From NCBI RefSeq assembly GCF_964355755.1, contig NC_092673.1:25921001-25985000 (forward strand): a DNA stretch of 64,000 nucleotides, given 5' to 3'. The stretch is from Antedon mediterranea (lineage: Eukaryota; Echinodermata; Crinoidea; Comatulida; Antedonidae). A program made the translations under genes and the position numbers. The notes beneath the pieces were generated by a model. The model had not been told where the DNA came from. It did no database searches and saw only the letters and a program-made list of their open reading frames with translations. Shown piece after piece: positions 12,010 through 23,889 of the stretch. Within the stretch, counting starts at the first letter, position 1. Each line of letters opens with the position of its first letter.

Positions 12010-12331
12010 TTAATGTACGATCCAGTTTACCACTGTTCTCAACTATAGTAATTTTAGTATACTTGAGCACAGTGATAAAGAATAGGATAAACTTAACAAT
12101 ATACAACAAATAGCATTAATGTACGATCCAGTTTAACACTGTTCTCAACTATAGACATTTTTGTATACTTGAGCACAGTGATAAAGAATAGGATAAACTT
12201 AACAATATACAACAAAAAACATTAATGTACGATCCAGTTTAACACTGTTCTCAACTATAGTCATTTTGGTATACTTGAGAACAGTGATAAAGAATAGGAT
12301 AAACTTAACAATATACAACAAATAACATTAA
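12010..12331 (+). repeat. 106-bp satellite unit, three copies
   Basis: Each unit carries the imperfect inverted pair CACTGTTCTCAA / TTGAGCACAGTG separated by about 20 bp. Same family as 19,286-19,705 and, inverted, 21,505-23,640. Its right edge abuts a family C element at the TAA of the unit's own ATTAATG. Confidence 0.92.
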
Positions 12332-12640
12332 AGATGTATTGTCCCCCTGAACAAAAATTTTTTTTTTTTTAAAAGGCCATTTTAATGATACATAAAAGTT
12401 ATTCACTTTGAAAAAAAATTGGATCAAAAAAAAAAATTATTTACCTTAGAAAATCGTAATTTAAAGTAAAAAATAGTCAACCGGAAGTCGGTTGGCTGGC
12501 AGCCAGCTGGCTTCCGGTTTAATTTAACCCTTGACCTGAATTAGCTTATGAATTATGCATATTGTATGATTCTTGTGCGTGTATGTGACCTCTAGGTTAT
12601 CAGAAAAAAAATACGACGTGATATGGCGAGACGACGATGT
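12332..12640. mobile_element. MITE family C, left part only
   Basis: Starts AGATGTATTGTCCCCC after TAA, matching the intact family C element at 55,089 and the one at 63,591. The interior includes an imperfect hairpin around GGCTGGCAGCCAGC. No right terminus is found, so the end is approximate. Confidence 0.55.
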
Positions 12641-12875
12641 GGGAAAGTTCTGTAGTTTAACAACAAAAAAAACAACTCCTACTTGAAGAAAAGACTATGG
12701 CTAGGTCCTAGCAGATTGGTAAGTAAGAACTGTAGTTTCTATGGTGCAGCTTTGTTAGTTAGTACTATAGGAAGCCTAGCTAGCCCATTACAGCTGTACT
12801 GGCTATCTAGTGTACTATCCCCTATCTATTGGCTAGGCCTAGAGTAGTAGCTAGTCTAGTAGTGGTAGTAGTACT

Positions 12876-15208
12876 GAATACAGGTCAACCCGTACCCATG
12901 CCAACTCGTACCCACCAACTCGTACCCAAATTTTGGCTTACTCGTACCCAAAATTTTGGCTGACCCGTACCCATCATTGGCTGACCCGTACCCATCATTG
13001 GCTGGCCCGTACCCAAGTTTAATGCTATTTAAAGTATATTTATATTACATTTAAACCCAGTTTTATTAAATTTTTAGATACCAATCATATGTTCGATATT
13101 ATAATGGCAAAAACTATTGACCTAAAATGTATAATAATATGTACAGACTCGTACGAAAAAAGCACAGCTTTCATCGTATTTCCGTACGTCGTATTTGGTA
13201 AAGTTAATACTTGAGGGCGCTGTTTTATATGGCTCTGTGGAAGATGTCAGTGGTCGGCTGTGCTGCATTCTATTTTTTTTTCATTTATGAGTTATTAATC
13301 TATTATTTTCTACGAATAGTAGTACATGGAAATTGAAATACCCACTAGTCTGTGATGATGAAAACTTGAATTATTAAAAGTAAACATGAATATCTTTTAT
13401 ACATAATTTGTATTTTCATTTTATTTTACAGATAATGAAGTAATGTGCTTTTTGAAAATCGTTTTAAAACGAATGGTTTTTGTTGTTTTGTTTTGCAAGT
13501 TTTGGAAAATAAAACTGTTTTAACATTTCGAAAATATTTAATACATTTTTAAATAGTCACTCGTATTTTAAAATCACGAAACTATTTAAGTGGATACCAG
13601 CCTCATTGCTGCTATGAGCATTTAGTAGTAGATTAGATTATTGCCGTTTATCTAGTATACAATGACGATGTGAGAGTAATAATAAAAGGTAACTACTGTA
13701 CTAACCTCCAATAATTTAACATTTAATTACAAACGACGACATTTGCTGTTATTACGTTTTCATTTTATAATGATTATTACTGTATTATTATGACTAAAAA
13801 CCGAAATAAATACTACTAAAACTTAAAAAAATCATCTTATCGCTGACAGATACGTAAGTACTCAGACACGTTTATATTATTTTAGTAAATAAGACGACAT
13901 CCGTTGCCATGGAAAAACGATCGTAGTTCATTTCATTTGTCTTATTTGACACATTATAGAATGCGTATTTTTTTTTTTAAAGGGAATCCCTCGTCAGCAA
14001 AAACACGTAGCTGTAAGTTATTGAGGAAACATCTACCAAAAATGTTTAATTACCGTAAACAAACAGATAATTTTACTGAATTATTTAAGAAAAAAAATAA
14101 ATAGAAAACGATCATACGCCACATTGCGTTGCCTATTTTTGGACACACTACAAATGGACCCGTACAAATGCGTTTTTTTTTTAAATAATAAAGAGGAATC
14201 CCCATTCAGCAAAAACACGTAGCTGTTATAGAAGAAAATCTGCCAAAATGTTTAATTGCCTTAGGCTACAGTACGACAGTACGTGTATATGATCATTTCA
14301 CTGAATTATTAATAAATAAAATATATGGAAAATGATCATACGTCATTACTAAGTCGTCTCTTTGACGCCGGCCCTATAAATGCGTGTTTTTTATAATTAA
14401 AGGTTAATCCCGGTCAGAAAAAACACGTAACACGAAATCTACGAGTAATTCGACCCCATAGCCCGGCAGGCTTTTTGCTTAAAACAGGGTGTTGTTAATT
14501 CAACCAATTTTAAATATACCAAATACAATAGAAATAATTACTTGATCGAATGTAATCAGGGAAGATAATTAGAATAAAATAAAAGAATAAAAATTGATAA
14601 GTATAAAATTATACGTTGTTGGTACTTTACCTGGGCTTAATTGAATTGTAATACTAACTATACAACAGTTAAAATATTTTTTTTATTAATTAATGTTCTC
14701 TTACGTAAATAAAAAAGACACATCAAACATACGTTTATAAAACTATAATACTAGATTTAAATAAATGTTAACAAATATATGCCTAATTAAACGAAGTCTA
14801 CAATCAAATCAATGGTCATTTTTATTAGCACACATTTCACCGAGACCTGTAAAATAAAAAAAACAATTTAAATATAAAAATATTCATACGGCAAAAGCAT
14901 ACCACTAGTTTTGCGCCGATCAAATCATTACAAGTAATTATTTAAATTGGGTACGAGTAGGCCAAATAATGGGTACGAGTAAGCCAAAAATGGGTACGGG
15001 TAAGCCAAAAAATCGGTACGAGTAAGCCAAATACTTGGGTACGAGTAAGCCAAATATTTAGGTACGAGTTGGCATGGGTACGGGTTGGTTTGGGTACGGG
15101 TTAGCCAAAGTGGGTACGAGTTGACCAATTATTTGGGTACGGGTTAGCCAAGTTGGGTACGAGTTGGCATGGGTACGGGTTGGTTTGGGTACGGGTTGAC
15201 CAGCACCC
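12876..15208. mobile_element. Foldback (TU-like) element 1
   Basis: Left arm (12,882-13,019) repeats units with CAACTCGTACCCA or GACCCGTACCCA; right arm (14,950-15,205) repeats the inverse, TGGGTACGAGTAAGCC. Perfect inverted ends GGTCAACCCGTACCC / GGGTACGGGTTGACC lie just inside. An 8-bp direct repeat GTAGTACT flanks it (12,868-12,875 and 15,209-15,216). The core has a diverged triplication of about 205 bp (13,960-14,430) and no plausible protein. Sea-urchin TU foldback elements share tandem-repeat inverted arms and 8-bp duplications (established). Confidence 0.7.
13960..14430 (+). repeat. Diverged triplication of about 205 bp in foldback element 1
   Basis: AATGCGTATTTTTT followed by a GGAATCCC-type block and CAGCAAAAACACGTAGC recurs near 13,961, 14,167 and 14,380 with substitutions and indels. 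Confidence 0.75.
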
Positions 15209-15287
15209 GTAGTACTAGGCCTAGTTGTAGGCCTGAGTGAGGGTTCACCCTGAGTGAGTAGCAGGCCTAGCTAATACTAATAGATAC

Positions 15288-16550
15288 GGTTCTAGGACAC
15301 CTACCCCCTAGACAGTTACCCCCCGGATGTTTACCACCCGGACAACTACCCCCTTAGGACAACTACCCCCCGGACAACTACCCCCCGGACAACTACCCCC
15401 TTAGGACAACTACCCCCTTAGGATAACAACCCCCCGGACAACTACCCCCCGGACAACCACCCCCTTAGGACAACTACCCCCTTAGGATAACTACCCCCGG
15501 TCAACTACCCCCCGGTCAACTACCCCCCGGTCAACTACCCCCCCCCCCCCCATCCAAAAGTAGACAAATATATAGGACCGGTTTCTGTAAAAATGAAATC
15601 ATCTGTTTTTAACGGGTGTTTCGAAACTAGAGATCCGAGACCAGAGACCTGAAACGAGACCCAATACGAAAAGGGAGACCTATATTTGGGTCTCCCTTTT
15701 CGTATATTATTAGGGTCTCCCTTTTCGTATAGTGTGGTCTCTCTTTTCGTATAGTGGGGTCTCCCTTTTCTTATAGTGGGTCTCCCTTTTCTTATAGTGG
15801 GTCTCCCTTTTCGTATATTTGGGCCTCCCATTTTGTATATTTGGGTCTCCCTTTCGTATAATTGGGTCTCCCTTTTCGTATATTTAGGTCTCCCTTTTCG
15901 TATATTAGGGTCTCCCTTTTCGTATAGTGGGGTCTCCCTTTTCGTATAGGGGGTCTCCCTTTTCGGTTCTAGGACACCTACCCCCTAGACAGTTACCCCC
16001 CGGATGTTTACCACCCGGACAACTACCCCCTTAGGACAACTACCCCCGGACAACTACCCCCTTAGGACAACTACCCCCTTAGGATAACAAACCCCCGGAC
16101 AACTACCCCCCGGTCAACTACCCCCGGTCAACTACCCCCCCCCCCCCCATCCAAAAGTAGACAAATATATAGGACCGGTTTCTGTAAAAATGAAATTGTT
16201 TTTAACGGGTGTTTCGAAACTAGAGATCCGAGACCAGAGACCTGAAACGAGACCCAATACGAAAATGGAGACCTATATTTGGGTCTCCCTTTTCGTATAT
16301 TATTAGGGTCTCCCTTTTCGTATAGTGTGGTCTCTCTTTTCGTATAGTGGGGTCTCCCTTTTCTTATAGTGGGTCTCCCTTTTCTTATAGTGGGTCTCCC
16401 TTTTCGTATATTTGGGCCTCCCATTTTGTATATTTGGGTCTCCCTTTCGTATAATTGGGTCTCCCTTTTCGTATATTTAGGTCTCCCTTTTCGTATATTA
16501 GGGTCTCCCTTTTCGTATAGTGGGGTCTCCCTTTTCGTATAGTGGGGTCT
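15288..16550 (+). repeat. Tandem duplication of about 600-680 bp
   Basis: The sequence from CGGTTCTAGGACACC restarts at 15,964. The downstream part is offset 593 bp rather than 676 because the second C-rich arm has fewer units. The copies are nearly identical, so the event is recent. Confidence 0.9.
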
Positions 16551-16649
16551 CCCTTTTCGTACGTGGGTCTCCCTTTTCGTATATTTAGGTCTCCCTTTTC
16601 GTATTGGGTCTCTGGTCTCTGGTCTCGGGTCTCTAGTTTCGAAACACCC
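15614..16649. mobile_element. Nested element with GGGTCTCCC minisatellite
   Basis: Ends GGGTGTTTCGAAACTAGAGA and its inverse are flanked by the 9-bp direct repeat GTTTTTAAC (15,605-15,613 and 16,650-16,658). The interior is tandem GGGTCTCCCTTTTCGTATA units of about 20 bp. The inverted ends extend about 55 bp. The element was later partly duplicated with its flank. Confidence 0.75.
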
Positions 16650-18175
16650 GTTTTTAACCGATTATTCTGTTTAACAGCACGCTAGACCCTAGATGTGCTA
16701 GATTTAAAGTACCGTATTTATTGAAAAAACGGCCTGGGCTGTTTATTGTTTAGGTGGTTTTTAGGTGGACATTTATTGGAAGAAAGTTGTTTATTCAATG
16801 GGAGGGGGTATAATCTAATGGAAATAGACGCCGATTATTCCATATGATGTTTCATGGGAGTGACATGGTCACCGTTTATTTGAGGGGAATTTATTTAAAG
16901 ATCGACGTTTATTCGGTGAGTGAACATTGAGGTCAAATATCAAAAGTGATATTATTCTTCAAGTGTACAAAAATACATATATGACAAATTTGAGACAAAT
17001 ATTAATTCTTTTAAGACCAGTGGTTATCGAAGCATTGTCCTGACGCAAAAATTATTATTATTATTAGCGATCCCAGTCTTTACAGTAAATACAGGGAGTA
17101 CTATATAATACGTTCGACTATCCTATGATCATGTGTGACGATCTTCAGTTTATACCAGGCTATATTTATGTTCAATCTTTTACTTTTGTTTACAATAATG
17201 AATAGTAATTCGTCAAAGTAACGAATTAAAATATAGTTATTAATTCCTATTATACACTGTTGCAGAGTCAGGTTGTTGAATGGTCTGGGTGGTTAGGGTG
17301 TTCTAAAGGGATAGTTTTCTGGGTGGTAATTGTCCGGGGGGTAATTGTCCGGGTGGTAATTGTCCGGGGGGTAATTGTTCCTAGGGGGTAATTGTCCGGG
17401 GGGTAGTTGTCCAGGGGGTAGTTGTCCTAAGGGGGTTGTTGTCCTAAGGGGGTAGTTGTCCGGGGGGTATTTGTCCGGGGGGTAGTTGTCCTAAAGGGGT
17501 AGTTGTCCTAAGGGGGTAGTGGTCCAGGTGGTGGTTGTCCGGGGGGTAGTTGTCCGGGGGGTAAATGTCCAGGGGGTGAATATCCGGATACGATAGATAC
17601 AACTTGTAAGCCTTATTAATAGTTATTGCCAACCTAGCTTTAAATAGGATTAGGCCTATAACATGCATCTGTGAGCATGGAGTAAGGAATAAGGTTTTAG
17701 CATGGAGGTATAAAAATAAAATATTTTATACCTCCATGATGGTTTTATTGTGACTTGTGTGAATTTCGACACCACCAACTCGTCTTATTTTTAGTATAAT
17801 ACTATAATATTAATAAGAGCAGCGAAACTCAAAAAGCGAAAACTTGTGAATGGCTGCCAAAAATAGAAAATAAGGTCACCACCAGGACCAGGAGAGATTA
17901 TGGTGCTTGGTTTTTCCTTCATGATTAATTAGATTTTAATGCTAATATAAATTTGTGAAAATTGTAACTAGGCCTATACTGTACATCCAATAATGTAATT
18001 ATTTTAGAGAAAATGACCAAATAATCTAAGTTGAATATTTTTTGGAATGTGTACTTTACAGTACTTAGTACCGTTATGTTGAAAATTCTTCCAAAGCAAT
18101 AACGTTCAAACCAACATTCACACAATTAAACTTTTTATGTACATATTTTAATAAATAATGTCTTTCTTTTAATAG

Positions 18176-18412
18176 GTATTAACACACTTGAATGAACAAT
18201 ATGAGCAAGTAGTGGAAAATGGTGAAGAAATCAACACAAAATGTGGTAGCAACATTCACAATATTTATTTGAACGTTTCTTACTATGACACTTTAAAATG
18301 GATGAACAATCACAGAAGACAAGCTATTGCTGTAATGCCACAATCAACACATCAATTAATAGTTGAAAATAAATTGTCAACAATAATGCAGAAATTCAAT
18401 GAAATATACTAG
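18176..18412 (+). CDS. Candidate terminal exon, unknown protein
   Basis: An open frame of 78 codons follows a good acceptor (TTCTTTTAATAG|GTA) and ends in TAG. The peptide is hydrophilic and not repetitive, with NEQYEQVVENGEEINTKC near the start and MPQSTHQLIVENKLSTIMQK near the end. It has the balanced composition of real protein, unlike the repeat-derived frames around it. I do not recognise the family and see no partner exon; it lies in unique sequence between two foldback elements. It may be the last exon of an unseen gene, a relict exon, or chance. Confidence 0.33.
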   Translation, partial: VLTHLNEQYEQVVENGEEINTKCGSNIHNIYLNVSYYDTLKWMNNHRRQAIAVMPQSTHQLIVENKLSTIMQKFNEIY

Positions 18413-19709
18413 TAATTAACTCATTTTTTACTGTACTGTACTGTAAATCTTCACACATTAAAATTATGGTGATTTTATTTCATGTACTGTAGTAGCATTT
18501 TTTTATTTATTTAATGCTGTATACAAATGTTATTGCTCTAATTATGAAAACTATACAACATTTTAAAAGCTGGAAAACAACCAACACATTTGCCTAATGC
18601 TTTATGATAGTCATCCAATATTTATCTTGTGTTCCACTACCGAGTCTACTGCCAGTTGCCTTTAAAATGCTGTATGGGTGTAACTTCTGTTCCAGTCTTC
18701 ATTAGCTTAAGTCTATAAATTGAAAAACAATGATGTATAAATACAAAAGTCAAATAGAAAAGTTAAATATTTCACAATTTATTGCATACATATAATTATT
18801 ATTTCTGTACATGAATCTGAAGTTTTCAATTTGGGGTACTAATGTACAGTAAGGAATCCCTGAAAAGTGCATCTCCTCCCTAAAAAGGCCTAGTCTAATT
18901 ACTAGTGTTTTCGTTTTGGTTGCTATCAACAACAATCTATTCTACCGTCAACTTCTTTGGTACTGTATGCTGATCATTTTCCAAATGTTCGTTTTTTGTC
19001 ATCAGTTAGTCTTTTTTAGACTTTAAAATTAATTCGAGCTCCAAATGTATATCAGTGGTACATCAACATAGTAGGCCTATTTCCTGTAGCTAGTTGTGGA
19101 GTGATGGCTTAGCTAGGTGAGTACGACATATAGGACCTAGCTAGGCCTCAAAGTGGGTTCCCGTCTACTTTTCTGACCCGATTATCTGCCTGCCTACAGC
19201 TGCTGCTACACTACACTACACAGTAGTAAACTACAGTACTAACTAGGACTAGGCCCTACTAGATAGTATTAGTAGAAGTAGGCTTATATTACAACAAATA
19301 ACATTAATGTACGATCCCGTTTTACACTGTTCTCAACTATAGTCATTTTGGTATACTTGAGCACAGTGATAAAGAATAGGATAAACTTAATAATATACAA
19401 CAAATAACATTAATGTACGATCCCGTTTAACACTGTTCTCAACTATAGTCATTTTGGTATACTTGAGCACAGTGATAAAGAATAGGATAAACTTAACAAT
19501 ATACAACAAATAACATTAATTAATGATCCCGTTTAACACTGTTCTAACTATAGTCATTTTGGTATACTTGAGCACAGTGATAAAGAATAGGATAAACTTA
19601 ACAATATACAACAAATAACATTAATGTATGATCCCGTTTAACACTGTTCTAACTATAGTCATTTTGGTATACTTGAGCACAGTGATAAAGAATAGGATAA
19701 ACTTATTGC

Positions 19710-21495
19710 AACTTGTCCATGTCGTATTCATCTACAAATAAAGTGTCTATTACCGTACTTTTAAAAATCTATTTATATCAATACCTATCAACGTATGTAC
19801 GTGTGCATATTATATATACAAAAATATATACATCAACATAAATGTCATATCATCTACAGTCATTAGTGTTATTTCACCTTTAATATTAGTAAATCCAAAG
19901 TATTTAATACTTAAATAATAACAATGCTGTGGTCTCAATGGAGATACAAAAAAAAGAAGCGAAAAGCTAAATCAAAACGAAATGTGCTAATGCGTATAGA
20001 TATGCTGAGTGGTTTCCGAGAAATATGAGTACGCATAATATGGCCTTACGGAAAAGTAATACATACCAGGTCCCCAAAAATAAGACAAATAGATATGGAA
20101 ACAGTGCAATCCCGTTTCTCACTCGCTGCCTCAACAGTATTGATTAAATAATAAAAGAAAATAAATGTATAATGTAACCAGATATTAATTAATTTGACAT
20201 ATAGGCCTAGTAGAAATTTCTTGAATTTGACTCAATTTATTCTTAATTCTCATTTAATTTTGTATTTAATGTTTTTGTAAATGTATAATTGTAATTATTT
20301 AATTGTCTGAAGTCGACTTTAATTAAGAAACCAATGTAAATACTGTACTGCAACTTAAATTTAAGATTATATTTTTATACTGTAATTAAGTAATAATGTA
20401 TATACTATATCCTTGCAATAAGACTATATTTTTTTAACTTTATGTTTACATTTACATATATTTTGTAATTGCGATAATTTTGTTTAGGCCTAATGATGAC
20501 TATTACTTTACTTGTCTTTTGAATGTATATTGTCCCTTACCATGCAATTCAGCAGATTTGCTGCCAATTGGTTTGTTTTTAATAAAGAAAGAAAGAAAGA
20601 AAGATAAAGTAAAACAGACAGAAAAGTTAGCAGAGTTTTCGGGCAACACTAGCCCTTCATCAGTGCAAGTGAGGGTACCTGTACAAGATAGTGTTATTTA
20701 ACGTTTAGTCGATTTATATCAATACACTCATCAACATATGTACATGTAATTCACGTCTACAATCAATAGTGTTAATTCCACTTTTAAAAGTTTTATTTAT
20801 ATCAATATACTCATCAACATATGTACGTGTCCACGTCATATTCATCTATAAATATTAGTGTTATTTCACTTTTAAAAGTCGATTTATCAATATACTCATC
20901 AATAAATGTACTTGTCCACGTCATATTCATTTACAAATCAGTGTTATTTCACTTTTCGAAGTCAATATCAATATAGGCCTACTCATCAACATATGTACGT
21001 GCAATTCACGTCATATTTATATATGATCAATAGTAATAGTGTTATTTCACTTTTAAAAGTCGATTTATATCAATATACTCATCAACATTATGTACCGTAC
21101 GTGTCCACGTCATATTCATCTACAAATATTAGTGTTATTTCACTTTTAAAAGTCGATTTATATCAATATACTCATCAACATTATGTACCGTACGTGTCCA
21201 CGTCATATTCATCTACAAATATTAGTGTTATTTCACTTTTAAAAGTCGATTTATATCAATATACTAATCAACATATGTACGTGTCCACGTCATATTCATC
21301 TACAAATATTAGTGTTATTTCACTTTTCAAAGTCGATTTATATAAATATACTACTCATCAACATAATGTACGTGCAATTCACGTCATATTTATCTACAAT
21401 CATTTGTGTTAATTCCACTTTTAAAAGTCAATTTATATCAATTACTTATGAACATATGTACGTGTCCGCGTCATTCATCTAGAAATATTATAGTG
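19710..21495 (+). repeat. 85-93-bp tandem repeat, about 9 clear copies plus relics
   Basis: The unit contains GTCGATTTATATCAATATAC, TGTCCACGTCATATTCATC and TTAGTGTTATTTCAC. Clear from about 20,700 to 21,490, with diverged copies at 19,718-19,880. The long open frame across it is a by-product of the repeat. Confidence 0.85.
20586..20606 (+). repeat. (GAAA)n microsatellite
   Basis: About five AGAA units. Confidence 0.8.
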
Positions 21496-21504
21496 TTATT
21501 ATGT

Positions 21505-23640
21505 TTTTCATATTATCACTGTGCTCAAGTATATGAAAATGACTATAGTTGAGAACAGTGTTAAACAGGATCGTGTACATTAATGTTATTTGTTGTATAT
21601 TGTGCTCAAGTATACCAAAATGACTATAGTTGAGAACAGTGTTAAACGGGATCGTACATTAATGTTTTTTGTTGTATATTATTAAGTTTATCCTATTCTT
21701 TATCACTGTGCTCAATTATACCAAAATGACTATAGTTGAGAACAGTGTTAAACTGGATAGTACATTAATGCTATTTGTTGTATATTGTTAAGTTTATCCT
21801 ATTCTTTATCACTGTGCTCAAGTATACCAAAATGACTATAGTTGAGAACAGTGTTAAACGGGATCGTACATTAATGTTTTTTGTTGTATAATTTTAAGTT
21901 TATCCTATTCTTTATCACTGTGCTCAAGTATACCAAAATGACTTTAGTTGAGAACAGTGTTAAACGGGATCATACATTAATGTTATTTGTTGTATATTGT
22001 TAAGTTTATCCTATTCTTTATCACTGTGCTCAAGTATACCAAAATGACTATAGTTGAGAACAGTGTTAAACGGGATCGTACATTAATGTTATTTGTTGTA
22101 TATTTTTAAGTTTATCCTATTCTTTATCACTGTGCTCAAGTATACCAAAATGACTATAGTTGAGAACAGTGTTAAACGGGATCGTACATTAATGTTTTTT
22201 GTTGTATATTGTTAAGTTTATCCCATTCTTTATCACTGTGCTCAAGTATACCAAACGACTATAGTTGAGAACAGTGGTAAACGGGATCGTACATTAATGT
22301 TATTTGTTGTATATTGTTAAGTTTATCCTATTCTTTATCACTGTGCTCAAGTATACCAAAATCACTATAGTTGAGAACAGTGTTAAACGGGATCGCACAT
22401 TAATGTTATTTGTTGTATATTATTAAGTTTATCCTATTCTTTATCACTGTGCTCAAGTATACCAAAATGACTATAGTTGAGAACAGTGGTAAACGGGATC
22501 GTACATTAATGTTATTTGTTGTATATTATTAAGTTTATCCTATTCTTTATCACTGTGCTCAAGTATACCAAAATGACTATAGTTGAGAACAGTGTTAAAC
22601 TGGATTGTACATTAATGCTATTTGTTGTATATTGTTAAGTTTATCCTATTCTTTATCACTGTGCTCAAGTATACCAAAATGACTATAGTTGAGAACAGTG
22701 TTAAACTGGATCGTACATTAATGCTATTTGTTGTATATTGTTAAGTTTATCCTATTCTTTATCACTGTGCTCAAGTATACCAAAATGACTATAGTTGAGA
22801 ACAGTGTTAAACTGGATCGTACATTAATGTTATTTGTTGTATATTGTTAAGTTTATCCTATTTTTTATCACTGTTCTCAAGTATACCAAAATGACTATAG
22901 TTGAGAACAGTGTTAAACTGGATCGTACATTAATGTTTTTTGTTGTACATTTTTAAGTTTATCCTATTCTTTATCACTGTGCTCAAGTATATACCAAAAT
23001 GACTATAGTCGAGAACAGTGTTAAACGGGATCATACATTAATGTTATTTGTTGTATATTGTTAAGTTTATCCTATTCTTTATCACTGTGCTCAAGTATAC
23101 CAAAATGACTATAGTTGAGAACAGTGTTAAACGGGATCATACATTAATGTTATTTGTTGTATATTTTTAAGTTTATCCTATTCTTTATCACTGTGCTCAA
23201 GTATACCAAAATGACTATAGTTGAGAACAGTGTTAAACGGGATCGTACATTAATGTTTTTTGTTGTATATTGTTAAGTTTATCCTATTCTTTATCACTGT
23301 GGTCAAGTATACCAAACGACTATAGTTGAGAACAGTGGTAAACGGGATCGTACATTAATGTTATTTGTTGTATATTGTTAAGTTTATCCTATTCTTTATC
23401 ACTGTGCTCAAGTATACCAAAATTACTATAGTTGAGAACAGTGTTAAACGGAATCATACATTAATGTTATTTGTTGTATATTGTTAAGTTTATCCTATTC
23501 TTTATCACTGTGCTCAAGTATACCAAAATGATTATAGTTGAGAACAGTGTTAAACTACATCGTACATTAATGTTATTTGTTGTATAGGCCCTATTGTTAA
23601 GTGTATTCTTTATTCTTATTAATTGTACTAAATTATTAAA
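21505..23640 (-). repeat. 106-bp satellite array, about 20 copies
   Basis: Each unit has the inverted pair CACTGTGCTCAA / TTGAGAACAGTG around a 20-bp loop, then GATCGTACATTAATG and GTTAAGTTTATCCTATTC. Copies are about 95% alike by eye. The first unit is truncated and the last degenerate. Confidence 0.95.
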
Positions 23641-23889
23641 AGAAACAGTAGTAAGCATAACATTTCCCCACTCCTACATTAGCATGGTAGGGCATTGTAA
23701 TGGTCGCAGGTGGCTCAACTTTATTACTGCAATGGGATGGACATGGTCCTACTACCACCTTACCATCCAATAGGATTCCAGTAAATTTCCTTTACTACCA
23801 ATCATAATTCAGTAATTAAATGACCCCTTAAGTTAACAAGGAAATCAGCCTATCCCATTATACCGGTAGGCTTCGTCGTACAGGCGTAC

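Larger units (their letters stand above)
15288..17592. mobile_element. Foldback (TU-like) element 2
   Basis: Left arm repeats GGACAACTACCCCCC (15 bp) and a 17-bp variant ending CCCCCTTA; right arm (17,300-17,575) is the inverse, GGGGGGTAGTTGTCC. The candidate target duplication ATAGATAC (8 bp) flanks it at 15,280-15,287 and 17,593-17,600. Between the arms lies a second inserted element and a tandem duplication. The 15-bp unit equals the published size of TU outer-arm repeats (from memory of the literature). No transposase is visible, so it would be non-autonomous. Confidence 0.75.
19286..23640. mobile_element. Foldback-like structure 3 with 106-bp repeat arms
   Basis: Four 106-bp units lie forward on the left (19,286-19,705) and about 20 units inverted on the right (21,505-23,640), around 1.8 kb holding another tandem repeat and one 66-bp-family copy. 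This repeats the architecture of elements 1 and 2 with longer units. No target duplication could be identified, and the arms are very unequal. Confidence 0.55.

Noticed and set aside
15535-16424. Two 98-codon minus-strand frames with RKGRPTI-type repeats
   Set aside because: Produced by the GGGTCTCCC minisatellite and its duplication, not a conserved protein.
20906-21412. 168-codon open frame on the plus strand
   Set aside because: It is translation of the 85-93-bp tandem repeat; the repeated peptide follows the DNA period and has no start context or splice support.
21505-23640. CRISPR-like array
   Set aside because: Repeats are contiguous with no unique spacers; eukaryotic satellite is the correct reading.
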